DNA of 64,000 nucleotides from Candidatus Paraluminiphilus aquimaris (lineage in GTDB: Bacteria > Pseudomonadota > Gammaproteobacteria > Pseudomonadales > Halieaceae), in contig NZ_CP036501.1 of the NCBI RefSeq assembly GCF_026230195.1, positions 1,612,001 to 1,676,000 of the forward strand, written 5' to 3'. Below the pieces are notes generated by a model. That model did no database searches. It saw nothing but the letters and a program-made list of their open reading frames with translations, and had not been told where the DNA came from. Made by a program: the position numbers and the translations under genes. Within the stretch, counting starts at the first letter, position 1; each line of letters begins with the position of its first letter. Of this stretch, positions 35,663-44,905 are shown one piece after another.

Positions 35663-36121
35663 ATGTTGGATCTGGAGTCAATTGAACTCATTAAACAATT
35701 GAAGGCACGCTACTTTCGCTTTCTTGATACGCGCAACATCGAGGGCCTACAGACGGTCTTTACGAGCGATGCGACCGCGTCTTTTGTGGGCGGTGATTAT
35801 GACTTTCAGCTGGATGGCTGGGAGCAGCTGGAAGCGTTTTATAAAAAGTCATTCACGGGCCAGAACTTCGGCATGCACAACGGGCATCACCCGGAAATCT
35901 GTGTCGATGGCGATACCGCGACAGGCATCTGGTACCTCCAGGATATTTTTGTCTCCCTCGAGCATGACATCACCATCACAGGAAGTGCACTCTATGAGGA
36001 CGAATATCGCCGCGAGGGCGGCGAGTGGCGCATTGCGCGAACCGGTTATCAGCGGCTGTGGGAAGAACATCATAAACGCGGCGACAACGTTCGTTTGCGG
36101 GTGAAGCCGATTGCCGACTAA
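35663..36121 (+). CDS. SnoaL-fold hydroxysteroid dehydratase, BaiE/Hsh2-like
   Basis: A 152-residue SnoaL-fold protein that lines up with clostridial bile-acid 7-alpha-dehydratase BaiE: LKARYFRFLD, MHNGHHPEICVD, TATGIWYLQD and TGYQRLWEEHHKRGD each have a close BaiE counterpart. The catalytic residues of BaiE (Tyr30, Asp35, His83, Asp106, Arg146) correspond to Tyr17, Asp22, His72, Asp94 and Arg131. BaiE and the proteobacterial Hsh2 eliminate the 7-alpha-hydroxyl from delta4-3-keto bile acids. Close linkage to kstD (9 bp) supports a steroid substrate. Position of the hydroxyl removed is inference. GGGGG precedes the ATG. Confidence 0.8.
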   Translation: MLDLESIELIKQLKARYFRFLDTRNIEGLQTVFTSDATASFVGGDYDFQLDGWEQLEAFYKKSFTGQNFGMHNGHHPEICVDGDTATGIWYLQDIFVSLEHDITITGSALYEDEYRREGGEWRIARTGYQRLWEEHHKRGDNVRLRVKPIAD

Positions 36122-36152
36122 GGTGAGCGGCAGAAAAGGTGAGCGGCAGAAT
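36121..36152 (+). repeat. 16-bp tandem duplication
   Basis: Two adjacent copies of AGGTGAGCGGCAGAA+1 (36121-36136 and 36137-36152, 15 of 16 identical) between the BaiE-like gene and the thiolase gene. Each copy contains an AGGTGAG Shine-Dalgarno-like core, although the ribosome site nearest the thiolase start is GAGAGG at ~36155-36160. A recent local duplication. Confidence 0.8.
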
Positions 36153-36167
36153 AAGAGAGGATTGGAT

Positions 36168-37352
36168 ATGAAAGATGTAGTGGTAGTAGATAGCGTTCGG
36201 ACTGGTTTAGCGAAGTCGTTTCGTGGGAGTTTCAACTGGACGCGCTCCGACGACATGGCGGCCTTTTTGATCGATGCATTGATCGAACGGAACCCCCAGT
36301 TTGACCCCGGTGAAGTCGATGACATTATCCTGGGCGCCGCGAATCAGTCGGGTGAGCAAAGCGGCAATCTGGCCCGCATGGCATCCTTTTTATCGAAGCT
36401 CCCCATTGAGGCGACGGGCACCACAGTCAATCGTTTCTGTGCCTCGGGCCTCCAGACCATCGCAATGGCGGCAAATCAGATTGGTTCGGGCTATACCGAT
36501 GTGATGATGGCCGGTGGCGCGGAATCTATTTCGATGCGCGTACGCCAGGAAGAGGGTAAGTCCCAGCAGAACTGCACGCTGCTCGAGAACAAGCCCGAGG
36601 TGTTCATGCAGATGGGTAATACCGCTGAGGTGGTTGCTCGCCGTTACGATGTGTCCCGCGAGTCTCAGGATACCTATGCACTTCAGAGCCAGCAGCGCTA
36701 CGCGCAGGCTTGCGAGAGCGGCGCGATACAAGAAGAGATCGTTCCCATGCCTGCGACCATGAAGCTGGTTAACAAGGACACGGGCGAGGAGGCGTTCAAA
36801 GATGTAATGGTGGATCGCGACGAATGTAATCGCGTCGACACCACGCTCGACGGTTTGTCCATGCTAAAGCCGGCTTTCGAGGAGGGCGGTAGTGTCACTG
36901 CTGGCAACTCGTCGCAGCTCAGTGATGGCGCCTCGATGACGCTTCTCATGAGTGCTGAACGCGCGGAACAATTGGGTGTGAAACCACTGGGGTATTTTCG
37001 CGGGTTTGTGACAGCAGGCTGTGAGCCAGACGAGATGGGTATTGGCCCCGTGTTTGCGATTCCAAAACTCCTTAAACGGGCGGGTTTGAGCCAAGATGAC
37101 ATTGATTTGTGGGAGCTCAACGAGGCGTTTGCATCGCAATGCGTTTACTGCCGTGACTTCTTAGGCATCGACAATGCTAAGTACAACGTCAATGGTGGCA
37201 GCATCGCCATCGGTCACCCCTTCGGCATGACGGGCTCGCGCATGGTAGGTCGCGTTCTGCGTGAGCTGAAACGCACAGGCGGTCGCTACGGTGTAGTAAC
37301 CATGTGTGTTGCAGGAGGGCAAGGTGCCGCGGGGTTAGTCGAGGCCTGCTAG
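36168..37352 (+). CDS. Thiolase (acetyl-CoA acyltransferase family)
   Basis: A 394-residue thiolase starting at ATG 36168. Active-site Cys91 in VNRFCASGLQT, His in GGSIAIGHPFGMTGSR, second Cys in TMCVAGGQGAAG, and LNEAFASQ are intact. It differs from the FadA6 copy at 28643 and looks like a general FadA-type thiolase, so it may serve a steroid side-chain or a late fragment. It is the last gene of the rightward steroid series and is followed by a strong terminator. Confidence 0.85.
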   Translation: MKDVVVVDSVRTGLAKSFRGSFNWTRSDDMAAFLIDALIERNPQFDPGEVDDIILGAANQSGEQSGNLARMASFLSKLPIEATGTTVNRFCASGLQTIAMAANQIGSGYTDVMMAGGAESISMRVRQEEGKSQQNCTLLENKPEVFMQMGNTAEVVARRYDVSRESQDTYALQSQQRYAQACESGAIQEEIVPMPATMKLVNKDTGEEAFKDVMVDRDECNRVDTTLDGLSMLKPAFEEGGSVTAGNSSQLSDGASMTLLMSAERAEQLGVKPLGYFRGFVTAGCEPDEMGIGPVFAIPKLLKRAGLSQDDIDLWELNEAFASQCVYCRDFLGIDNAKYNVNGGSIAIGHPFGMTGSRMVGRVLRELKRTGGRYGVVTMCVAGGQGAAGLVEAC

Positions 37353-37446
37353 ATACCGGGTAAGCCGGTTTTGTTGTACCGACCACTTCTCGAGCGATTC
37401 GCACGGGACACGAGAAATGGCCCCGTCTCGTCGCGGAGCGATACAG

Positions 37447-37474
37447 CAAAAAGGCGCCTAGGGCGCCTTTTTTA
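37447..37474. terminator. Bidirectional rho-independent terminator
   Basis: Perfect stem GGCGCC / GGCGCC with a 3-nt loop, with AAAAA on the left and TTTTTT on the right, between the convergent thiolase and rubredoxin-reductase genes. It marks the right border of the steroid island. Confidence 0.9.
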
Positions 37475-37540
37475 TTTCGTGAAGCTCACCGTGGAAACAG
37501 CCGTTTTACGAGCGCTACATTGAGACTCACAGCGGCTTCA

Positions 37541-38911
37541 TCACAGAATGGGTGGTAACTGCTTCGTCAGCGGCATGCGCTCTTTTATCGCCTGACCTGT
37601 CAGCGCAAAACCGAGTAACTCACCCTCGGGGCTGTGGAATAACGCTTTGACGTCTTGTCCATCAGCCTCAATGGTCCATTCGCCCTCAGCGTCACGCGCC
37701 ACAGGAGACACACAGACCGGACACGCGGGTGTTTTGATGGTTACCGGCATGGCGGGATAAGCGACTTCAGTTGGCGTGCCCGTCAGCGTGGCTGCAAGTG
37801 CGCGCGCAGCGGCCATGAGTGGCGCCACATAGACCAAGACATGGCCTTCAACCTCCGCACAGTCACCAATGGCATAAACGTTGTCGACGTTGGTGCGAAG
37901 AAACTTATCAGTCTTTACACCACGTCCACACTCAATACCCGCATCAGCTGCGAGTTGCGTGCGTGGACGAACACCCACGGCAGACAGCACAGCATCGGCC
38001 TCAATGCTCTGGCCGTTATTAAGTGCAACGCTATAACCATCCGCCGTTTTGTTGACGTCGGTTGCAAGAGGACCAAAGTGAAAAGTGGCGCCTTTTGCCT
38101 CCAGTGCGCTCTGCACCGCGCGACCAGCAGTCTCAGGTAAGAGCGTTGGTAAGCAGTAGTTCATGGGATCAACGGCTTCGACCGCATAACCGCCATTTAA
38201 AAGGTCGTTCGTAAACTCACAGCCAATAAGCCCGGCGCCAATTACAGCGACTTTATTTCCACCGGTGCTGGCGAGCGTTTCACGGAATCGTCGGTAATCG
38301 TCGAGATCATTAACACCCATCACCTCATCCGCGGCATCGCCTCCCATGGGGGGACGAATTAGTTCAGCGCCGAGCGTCAATACGAGGCTTGAGTAGGGCA
38401 CTCGCTCTCCAGTTGTTAGGACAACTTCACTCGCTGTTGTATCGAGCAAGGCGACCTCGGTACGCGTTCGCACCGTTACACCGAGGTTGTCTGACATGTT
38501 CTGTGCTGTTTGGGTTGCTAGCTGATCGGGTGTAAATTTCTTGGTGAAACCGGTAGAGATCATGGGTTTTGAATAGTTTTCACCGCCATCGCGTGTAATG
38601 AGCGTAATGGCTGCTTCTGCATCCGTTTTCTTAATCGCGTTAGCCAAACCGTAGGCCGCCAAGCCAGAACCGACCACAACGATAGGATGATCAGAGGGTC
38701 CGGTGTCGCTCGAAGCAGGGGCGTCCTCGGAATCTGCCTCGTCCTCAGTGCCGGGAATCAGTTCAAAGTCATCTTTGCCAACACCGCAGTCGGGGCAGGT
38801 CCAATCGTCAGGCACGTCCGCCCACTTGGTGCCGGGTGCGATACCGTCATCGGGCCATCCCTCTTTCTCATCGTAAATGAGTCCACAAACAATGCATTCC
38901 CACTGGGCCAT
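37541..38911 (-). CDS. Rubredoxin-rubredoxin reductase fusion
   Basis: A 456-residue two-domain protein. Residues 1-55 are a rubredoxin with iron ligands Cys6, Cys9, Cys39 and Cys42 (CIVCG and CPDCG). After an acidic linker (~56-73), an FAD/NAD reductase follows with [11 protein letters not shown] (78-88), a second Rossmann motif [13 protein letters not shown] and an FAD-binding [11 protein letters not shown]. It should pass electrons from NADH via FAD to its own rubredoxin and on to a partner such as an AlkB-type hydroxylase or an oxygen/peroxide reductase. Fused forms are less common than separate genes. AAGGAA precedes the ATG. A membrane hydroxylase lies at 46494. Confidence 0.9.
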   Translation of the reverse strand: MAQWECIVCGLIYDEKEGWPDDGIAPGTKWADVPDDWTCPDCGVGKDDFELIPGTEDEADSEDAPASSDTGPSDHPIVVVGSGLAAYGLANAIKKTDAEAAITLITRDGGENYSKPMISTGFTKKFTPDQLATQTAQNMSDNLGVTVRTRTEVALLDTTASEVVLTTGERVPYSSLVLTLGAELIRPPMGGDAADEVMGVNDLDDYRRFRETLASTGGNKVAVIGAGLIGCEFTNDLLNGGYAVEAVDPMNYCLPTLLPETAGRAVQSALEAKGATFHFGPLATDVNKTADGYSVALNNGQSIEADAVLSAVGVRPRTQLAADAGIECGRGVKTDKFLRTNVDNVYAIGDCAEVEGHVLVYVAPLMAAARALAATLTGTPTEVAYPAMPVTIKTPACPVCVSPVARDAEGEWTIEADGQDVKALFHSPEGELLGFALTGQAIKERMPLTKQLPPIL

Positions 38912-39038
38912 GAAAATTCCTTTTAAAAACTTTGGTGCGTCATCGAGTCGATTTAACGCTGCGCAGTTTGCCTAACTTGTGGTTCACAGTCATCTACTGC
39001 AGGGACTAGAGCAACGCCGAAATTGGAAAAAAGCTGAA

Positions 39039-39962
39039 CTAAAGGTTGAGAATCCAGAGGAGACTGGCTGTGCTCAACCCGCCCCACAAAATGAGCGCCA
39101 TGCCAATGAGGCGCGGACAAATGGTCCTGAGTGACTCTAATGACATTTGAGAGCCGATAAGAAAGAGTGCCAACGCAAACAAGCTTTTGCTGATCATGGA
39201 AAAGCCAGTGGTGACTACGCTCTCGAACTGGAAATAGCCACCAATCAGACTGGCGATGAAAAATAAGGCCACGAAGAGCGGAACGCGCACTTCATTCGCA
39301 GTAACCCGTTTCATCGAATAGCTAGCAAGTATGATGACAGGTATGAGCCAGAGAATACGAAGGACCTTTAATGTTGCGGCGGTCGTCATCGCTTCATCAC
39401 CGTATGCAGCCGCCGCACCCACAACAGAGGAAGTATCGTGGATCGCCATGGCCGCCCACATGCCAAATTGTTGCTGGCTCAAATTTAACTGCTCGCCAAT
39501 AGCGGGAAACAAAAGAATGGCGATGCCGTTAAGTACAAAAATGATCGTCAGGGTCTGTGCGACCTGCCTGTCTTGAGCTTGGATGACCGGTGCCATCGTA
39601 GCCACTGCAGTGCCCCCGCAAACGGCGGTGCCTGTTGTCAAAAGCTTACCACTCGTCTCGTCAGTGCGGATGACCTTTAGAAGCAGATATCCCGAAAACA
39701 AGGTTGCAACGACCATTACCGACACGATCAGTCCGTTGCTTGAACCGAGTGTGACGACCTCACGAAAGGGGAGTGCTAACCCGAGAATAACGACGCCGCT
39801 CTGAAGGGCGCCTCTCGACAATTTTGATGCATGACTCATTGGGGCGGGGCCAAGCGTTAGCGCAAGGCCGATACCGAGAAACAGTGCAACCGCTGCTTGC
39901 TGGGTATAGATCGATAGCCCTGCGGCCAATGAATAGGCAATAACGGTATGCATTTTTGTCAT
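39039..39962 (-). CDS. yeiH: YeiH-family (UPF0324) integral membrane protein, putative sulfate exporter
   Basis: A ~307-residue polytopic membrane protein with about nine predicted helices. Family marks: GALQSGVVILGLALPF, a TGTAVCGGTAVATMAPVI core and AAMAIHDTSSVVGAAAAYG. YeiH proteins are putative exporters of sulfate or related small anions, sometimes linked to sulfonate or cysteate breakdown; function in this family is not firmly shown. Start ATG at 39962 is chosen; an in-frame ATG at 39953 and TTG at 39968 are alternatives. A perfect palindrome spans the start codon. No clear link to neighbours. Confidence 0.85.
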   Translation of the reverse strand: MTKMHTVIAYSLAAGLSIYTQQAAVALFLGIGLALTLGPAPMSHASKLSRGALQSGVVILGLALPFREVVTLGSSNGLIVSVMVVATLFSGYLLLKVIRTDETSGKLLTTGTAVCGGTAVATMAPVIQAQDRQVAQTLTIIFVLNGIAILLFPAIGEQLNLSQQQFGMWAAMAIHDTSSVVGAAAAYGDEAMTTAATLKVLRILWLIPVIILASYSMKRVTANEVRVPLFVALFFIASLIGGYFQFESVVTTGFSMISKSLFALALFLIGSQMSLESLRTICPRLIGMALILWGGLSTASLLWILNL

Positions 39963-39977
39963 ATGCAAATTATGACA
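39957..39977. promoter_or_regulatory. Palindrome spanning yeiH start codon
   Basis: Perfect 7-bp arms TGTCATA (39957-39963) and TATGACA (39971-39977) around a 7-bp A+T-rich centre, covering the yeiH initiation codon. It could be an operator for a dimeric regulator or an mRNA hairpin that hides the start. Confidence 0.4.
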
Positions 39978-40114
39978 GTTATCTCGGTAAGTTCCAGCCT
40001 CAAGATAGCTCTTTTGAAGTATCTGTCGGCGGCCGAAACCGAACCGAGGAAGCGTCTTTTTACCCGACGACGGCGAATTGATATTCCCCGCCGATTGAAA
40101 CGTCAGCGGGCGCT

Positions 40115-41440
40115 CTACTGTTCTTGCGCAGCCTTACCTGAAAGACGGTATATGAGTATGGCGGCGCGCTTAATCGCTAGGGCCATGGAGTCTAGTGCGA
40201 GGCTTTCATTGGGCGTGTGTCCCCCCTTTCCTAATGCACCCATACCGGCTAGGGCATCGGTATAAGGTGCAACAAAGGAAATGTCGGCGGCGCCACGTCT
40301 CAGTGGATCCCACGTTTTCATAGCCCCACGTCCCAATGCTTGATTGATCGTAGAGAGCTCGTCGGCAAGGGCACGATTGCCCGGTGAGGGTGCCATCGGT
40401 GGGTAGCTGTCAGTGAATGTGATTGACGCCGACGTCTTTGGAAGATGGCTTGCTACGATAGCTTGCATCTTTACTTTTGCGCGAGCCAACTGCTCGACAG
40501 ACAGCGCACGTATTCCACCGTGCGCGATAGCTGTATTGGGAACAACATTGGTTTTACCGAATGTTTTGCCGCGATTTTGGCTCGGGTCATAGCTGACTGT
40601 CGTCCCGCCTTGTAGCGTGCCCGCATTAAAGGTCAGTCCATAATCGCCCCGAACATCTGAATAAAAAGCGTCAATGATGCGGGCTGCTTCGTTAATAGCG
40701 CCTGCACCTGTTTGCTCACTGAAAATGCTCGAGGAGTGGGCCTGCTTACCCTCGACTTCAAGCATCCAACTGCTTGAGCTCCGGCGCGCAATGGTCGCCC
40801 AATCTGCCCCTTCTGTGGTGATGGCACCCTCGAATCCAAGCGCGATATCGGCCCATTTTCCCGCCTCAATCAGATCTCTTCGGCTAATTGACAAAGGTCT
40901 CCCTGACTTTTCTTCGTCACCCGTGTACGCAACGGTGATAGGAATGCCGTCGAGCGCACCAATGTGTTGCAGTGCTCTGAGTGCGTAGACGATCACAGCG
41001 TTACCGTCTTTCATGTCTGCAATGCCGGGGCCTGTTGCGATATTGCCGTTCCGTGAGAAGGCTTGAAAATCGTCGTCGGCCTCAAACACTGTATCGAGAT
41101 GTCCGATCAGCAGGAATTTCTTACCTTTGCCTTTTTTTGTCGCGAAGAGGTGTCCCGCGCGGTTCATTTCCTCGGGCATATCGATCCATCGTGTCTCTAA
41201 TCCCAGTGAATCAAGTTCTCGGGCCATGACATCACCCACAGCACGAACCCCTGCGTGATTCATCGTTCCGCTGCCGATATTGACCGTCTCTTCGAGTAGC
41301 GCTATCGCTTTATCTTGGTGCGCGTCAATCCAGCTCACCATGGCTTTCTCGTTCTCGGACAGTTGTCCCCCTTGCGCTGACACACTCGCCGAGACGGCAA
41401 CCAAAAGCGCGCTGGCACAAAACCTTTTCATCCCTTTCAT
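40115..41440 (-). CDS. Secreted M20-family metallopeptidase (glutamate carboxypeptidase type)
   Basis: A 441-residue zinc peptidase with an N-terminal signal peptide (MKGMKRFCASALLVAVSASV, cut near SAQ). Dizinc-site motifs: LLIGHLDTVFEADDDFQ, GPGIADMKDGNAVIVYAL, TGDEEKSG with the catalytic Glu, and a late GMGALGKGGHTPNE His. The M20A/CPG2 group removes C-terminal Glu or similar residues from folates and peptides. It lies 15 bp downstream of the beta-propeller amidohydrolase in the same direction; both are exported, so they may act together in the periplasm on peptides or amides. AAGGACC lies 7 bp before the ATG. Confidence 0.88.
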   Translation of the reverse strand: MKGMKRFCASALLVAVSASVSAQGGQLSENEKAMVSWIDAHQDKAIALLEETVNIGSGTMNHAGVRAVGDVMARELDSLGLETRWIDMPEEMNRAGHLFATKKGKGKKFLLIGHLDTVFEADDDFQAFSRNGNIATGPGIADMKDGNAVIVYALRALQHIGALDGIPITVAYTGDEEKSGRPLSISRRDLIEAGKWADIALGFEGAITTEGADWATIARRSSSSWMLEVEGKQAHSSSIFSEQTGAGAINEAARIIDAFYSDVRGDYGLTFNAGTLQGGTTVSYDPSQNRGKTFGKTNVVPNTAIAHGGIRALSVEQLARAKVKMQAIVASHLPKTSASITFTDSYPPMAPSPGNRALADELSTINQALGRGAMKTWDPLRRGAADISFVAPYTDALAGMGALGKGGHTPNESLALDSMALAIKRAAILIYRLSGKAAQEQ

Positions 41441-41455
41441 TCTGTCGGTCCTTAC

Positions 41456-44400
41456 TTATCGTATTTCGTGTTGCGGCAGACCATGCCACCAAAGCGTGGG
41501 TGCTTCGGAATCGCCCGTCACCTCCTCGCCAAGATCACTCGCACGGTAAAGGCGACCATTGAGCATGACATGTGTTATCTGATCGGTGACCTTAACGTTC
41601 TTAAGCGGGTTACCGTCGACAACCTGCAAGTCGGCTAGCTTGCCTTTCTCGATAGACCCCAAGTCACTATCCATGCCCAAATATTTCGCCGGATTAATGG
41701 TGGCCGTTGAGAGCATTTGCATGGGGCTCATTCCGCCTTCAGCAAAGCTCCACATTTCCCAGTGAGTAGCCAAACCCTCACGCTGACCATGTGCACCCGT
41801 GTTTACGATGACACCGAGTTCCATTAACTCCTTCGCCGCGGCAGCCGCGTCGTCATCTCTGAAATCTGGCTCGGGCGAGGTGACACGCCGAACAGAGCGC
41901 GGCTGGAGCACGGTTGGTGGTACAAATTGCGCGAGTAGGGGGTGTTTCCACACCTCGGTATCACGGTAGAAGCGGTCTTCTGAGGTCAATCCGCCATAGG
42001 TAACAACGAGGGTTGGTGTATAGCCCACATCGGTTTGTGACCAAAAGTCCCGCACGTCATCGTAAATGTTCAGTGTCGGAATATTGTGCTCGATACCGGT
42101 TGAACCGTCAGCCACCAAGTTCATGTCGAGGTTGTAGAGCGAGCCACCTTCAGCGACAACGAGCATTCCCGCATCGCGCGCTGCTTCAATCACCATTTGG
42201 CGTTGCGCACGGCGTGGTTGATTGTAGTTTTTAACGCTGATGGCCCCCTGTGCTTTCAAACGCGCGACGACTGCCTTGGCATCGTCAAGTGATTCAATGG
42301 GATCAAAGCCCGTGCTTTTGGCACCATAAATAATTTCGCCGGTAGAGAAAATTCTTGGGCCCAAGGTCACCCCGGCACGTTGATATTCGGCGGCCGGAAA
42401 AACCTGAGCCGCTCTGCTCGAGGGATTGTGGACTGTCGTGACACCCAGACCTAAATGGGCCAGCAACGACCAATTTTGCTGAGGGATAATGTCGTCGCGA
42501 GCGTAGGGTCCGTGTGCGTGCGCATCAATGTAGCCTGGCAATAAGGTTCGTCCCGCCAGATCGACGATTTTGGCCTCTTCAGGGATCGATACACTCCCCA
42601 TCTCCCCAACGGCAGAGATTCGGTTTTCGGTCACAACAACCGCGCCGTTTTCTATCGTCTTTCGCGCGTCATTCATGGTGATGACGTGTGCGTTGATGAA
42701 GGCGACGACGCCGTCGGGTCGATCAGCCTCAACGGATAAGCTTAAGTCCGCGAGCTCGACAGACTTGCGCGAACTGGTTCCTAGCGAGCCGTCGAGGCGA
42801 TAGGCCATAAACTTAGGACCGACACTCCACGAGACCTGCTTGGAGTCGGCACTCCATTTAACAAACTCACCACCGGGTGCGCTGATGCGCTCAGTCGCGA
42901 ACGCTGAAGGTCCGGATGTGTTGTCAGCAATACTCGATAAGGCAATAGAACGCCCAGTTACCGGTAAGGCTGCGACGTAAAGGCGTCCGGCCTCTCTGTA
43001 GGCAACATGGTGTCCGTCGGGTGATATAAACATTACTGTCGCAAGGGGTGAGTGGGCATGCGATTTGATGTCCTCGCCAGCACGGTTCATGGAGATAAGT
43101 TCACTCGAGGCGTCGTCACTACCTCGTCCGACGGCTGAGCTCACGCGCTCCGTGGCAAAAATACGGTCGTTAGGCCCAAAGTGCGGTGAACGACCACGCT
43201 TGCTGACAAATTTTGCCGTCTTGTCACCGAGGGTGTAAGTGTAAATCCCCGGTTTTTTTCCCCAGTAGGGATTTGTCAGCGAGCTACCGCTTAGTTTGGT
43301 AAATAGCAGCGTTTTTCCATCGCTTGAGACGCTCAAGTCAACATAATGCCCTGGGGTACTATAAACCGCGGCAGAGCGCCCGCCGGTGGCTCTCACTTTG
43401 CGGACCGAGCCGAGCCCTGAGTCCGTCCATGAAAGATAGAAAACCGTCTTTCCATCTGGCGAGAAAGCGGGAGAGAGCTCTCGCGAGTTGCCGTTGTCTC
43501 GGGTAAGTCGCTTTGTTTTACCGTCCGGATATCGACTGTAGAGCTTACCCATGGATTCAAAAACAACGGTGTTGCTGCTGGGGCTTTGGACGGCAAACCG
43601 CGGCATTGATGTTTTGAGTGTATCGGGCGCGACCTCCACGGCGACTTGAACAGCAGGGTAAGCCGTACGTTCATCGTTGACTTCAAACGGAATGTTCACC
43701 GACCTCTTCGTTGCGACATCGACCCGCCAAATTTTACCTTTCGACCAGTAGACGATTTCTTGGCTATCCGGCATCCACGCCATGGTGGGGTAGGCACCTT
43801 GAACAGCCCAGGTTTCTTGCATATCCGGATCCAGATCATCCACCAGCATCGTTTGCTCACCTGATTCAAGGTCCATGACAAACAGACGCGAGGCGGCTCT
43901 GACGCGTTTCACGAAGGCGAGTGACTTGCCGTCGGGGGAGGGGGTTGGCCTCACTGCGCCACCGGCTCCACCAACCACTTTGCTGGTTTCACCGCTCTGG
44001 AGGTCGTAGCGTTTAATGGCCATGACTTCTCCGTTACTGTCCTCGTGGTAGATGAAGGTGTTACCCGGCGTTGTATTTTGAATGTAGAACACGGACTGGC
44101 CGTCTGCACTGAAGGTGGGTTCACCTAGCTCTTTTTGAAAGGCCGCGCTCGGTCGCTCTACCAGCACCGACCCCGAGAGGTTTTCACGCGCTATACCTGC
44201 ATCGATATTGGCGTCATAAAGCCAGACTTCGCCCGTTCCGAGAGATCGAGATGTCGTAAAGTGCTTTTTGGCCACTAAGTAGTTGCCCGATGGATGCCAG
44301 CTTGGGTTGTTTAGGAGGCGAAACGTCTCGTGTGTTATCTGCTGTTTATTGCCGGGGTTAGAGAGGTCCATGACCCAGATGTTGTCAGCCCCATTACGAT

Positions 44401-44752
44401 CCGATGTAAAGGCAAGGAATCGGCCATCGGGACTGTACTGTGGTTGAATCTCCCAGGCATGTCCGCTCAGTAAGGGTTCAGCTTTCCCGCCTGAAATCGG
44501 TAATTGGTAAATGTCACCGAGCATGTCGAAAGCGATATGACGGCCATCTGGGGAGACGTCAAGGTTCATCCATGTCCCCTCGCTTACGTTCAATGGAAGC
44601 GTTTGGGCGTCAACGGAATAGTGAGGGGCCGCAACGTCCCATGTCGGGCTGCTGGACTCGTCATCGAGCGCCTGGCTTGCACTAATGTATGAGGTACTTA
44701 GGAGGAACACTGCAGCGAAGAGCTGCGAACGATATGGGAGTGTTTTCGACAT
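41456..44752 (-). CDS. Secreted amidohydrolase with N-terminal TolB-like beta-propeller
   Basis: A 1098-residue exported protein from the ATG at 44752. After a signal peptide (~1-28) comes a beta-propeller region of PD40/WD40-like blades, seen as recurring SPDGR/SPDGK motifs (about residues 65-660). The last ~400 residues are an imidazolonepropionase-like amidohydrolase: LPGYIDAHAHGPYARD supplies the His-x-His metal pair, and DLGSIEKGKLADLQVVDGNPL is the C-terminal small domain. Such fusions are found in marine gammaproteobacteria and are thought to be peptidase- or amidase-like; substrate unknown. It is followed by the M20 peptidase and faces an SSS symporter divergently. Confidence 0.85.
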   Translation of the reverse strand: MSKTLPYRSQLFAAVFLLSTSYISASQALDDESSSPTWDVAAPHYSVDAQTLPLNVSEGTWMNLDVSPDGRHIAFDMLGDIYQLPISGGKAEPLLSGHAWEIQPQYSPDGRFLAFTSDRNGADNIWVMDLSNPGNKQQITHETFRLLNNPSWHPSGNYLVAKKHFTTSRSLGTGEVWLYDANIDAGIARENLSGSVLVERPSAAFQKELGEPTFSADGQSVFYIQNTTPGNTFIYHEDSNGEVMAIKRYDLQSGETSKVVGGAGGAVRPTPSPDGKSLAFVKRVRAASRLFVMDLESGEQTMLVDDLDPDMQETWAVQGAYPTMAWMPDSQEIVYWSKGKIWRVDVATKRSVNIPFEVNDERTAYPAVQVAVEVAPDTLKTSMPRFAVQSPSSNTVVFESMGKLYSRYPDGKTKRLTRDNGNSRELSPAFSPDGKTVFYLSWTDSGLGSVRKVRATGGRSAAVYSTPGHYVDLSVSSDGKTLLFTKLSGSSLTNPYWGKKPGIYTYTLGDKTAKFVSKRGRSPHFGPNDRIFATERVSSAVGRGSDDASSELISMNRAGEDIKSHAHSPLATVMFISPDGHHVAYREAGRLYVAALPVTGRSIALSSIADNTSGPSAFATERISAPGGEFVKWSADSKQVSWSVGPKFMAYRLDGSLGTSSRKSVELADLSLSVEADRPDGVVAFINAHVITMNDARKTIENGAVVVTENRISAVGEMGSVSIPEEAKIVDLAGRTLLPGYIDAHAHGPYARDDIIPQQNWSLLAHLGLGVTTVHNPSSRAAQVFPAAEYQRAGVTLGPRIFSTGEIIYGAKSTGFDPIESLDDAKAVVARLKAQGAISVKNYNQPRRAQRQMVIEAARDAGMLVVAEGGSLYNLDMNLVADGSTGIEHNIPTLNIYDDVRDFWSQTDVGYTPTLVVTYGGLTSEDRFYRDTEVWKHPLLAQFVPPTVLQPRSVRRVTSPEPDFRDDDAAAAAKELMELGVIVNTGAHGQREGLATHWEMWSFAEGGMSPMQMLSTATINPAKYLGMDSDLGSIEKGKLADLQVVDGNPLKNVKVTDQITHVMLNGRLYRASDLGEEVTGDSEAPTLWWHGLPQHEIR

Positions 44753-44905
44753 AGAACTCAACCGTCTATATTTTGACTATTTGACACAGAGAAGTATCAC
44801 ACTGACTCTCTGTTTTCGACCCGCATTTGGAGGGGTGAGTTGTAAACATGGGTGTTTTGGATTATCCCGTCCTTACGGTCTGCGTAGTGCTGTAGGAGGC
44901 ATGCA

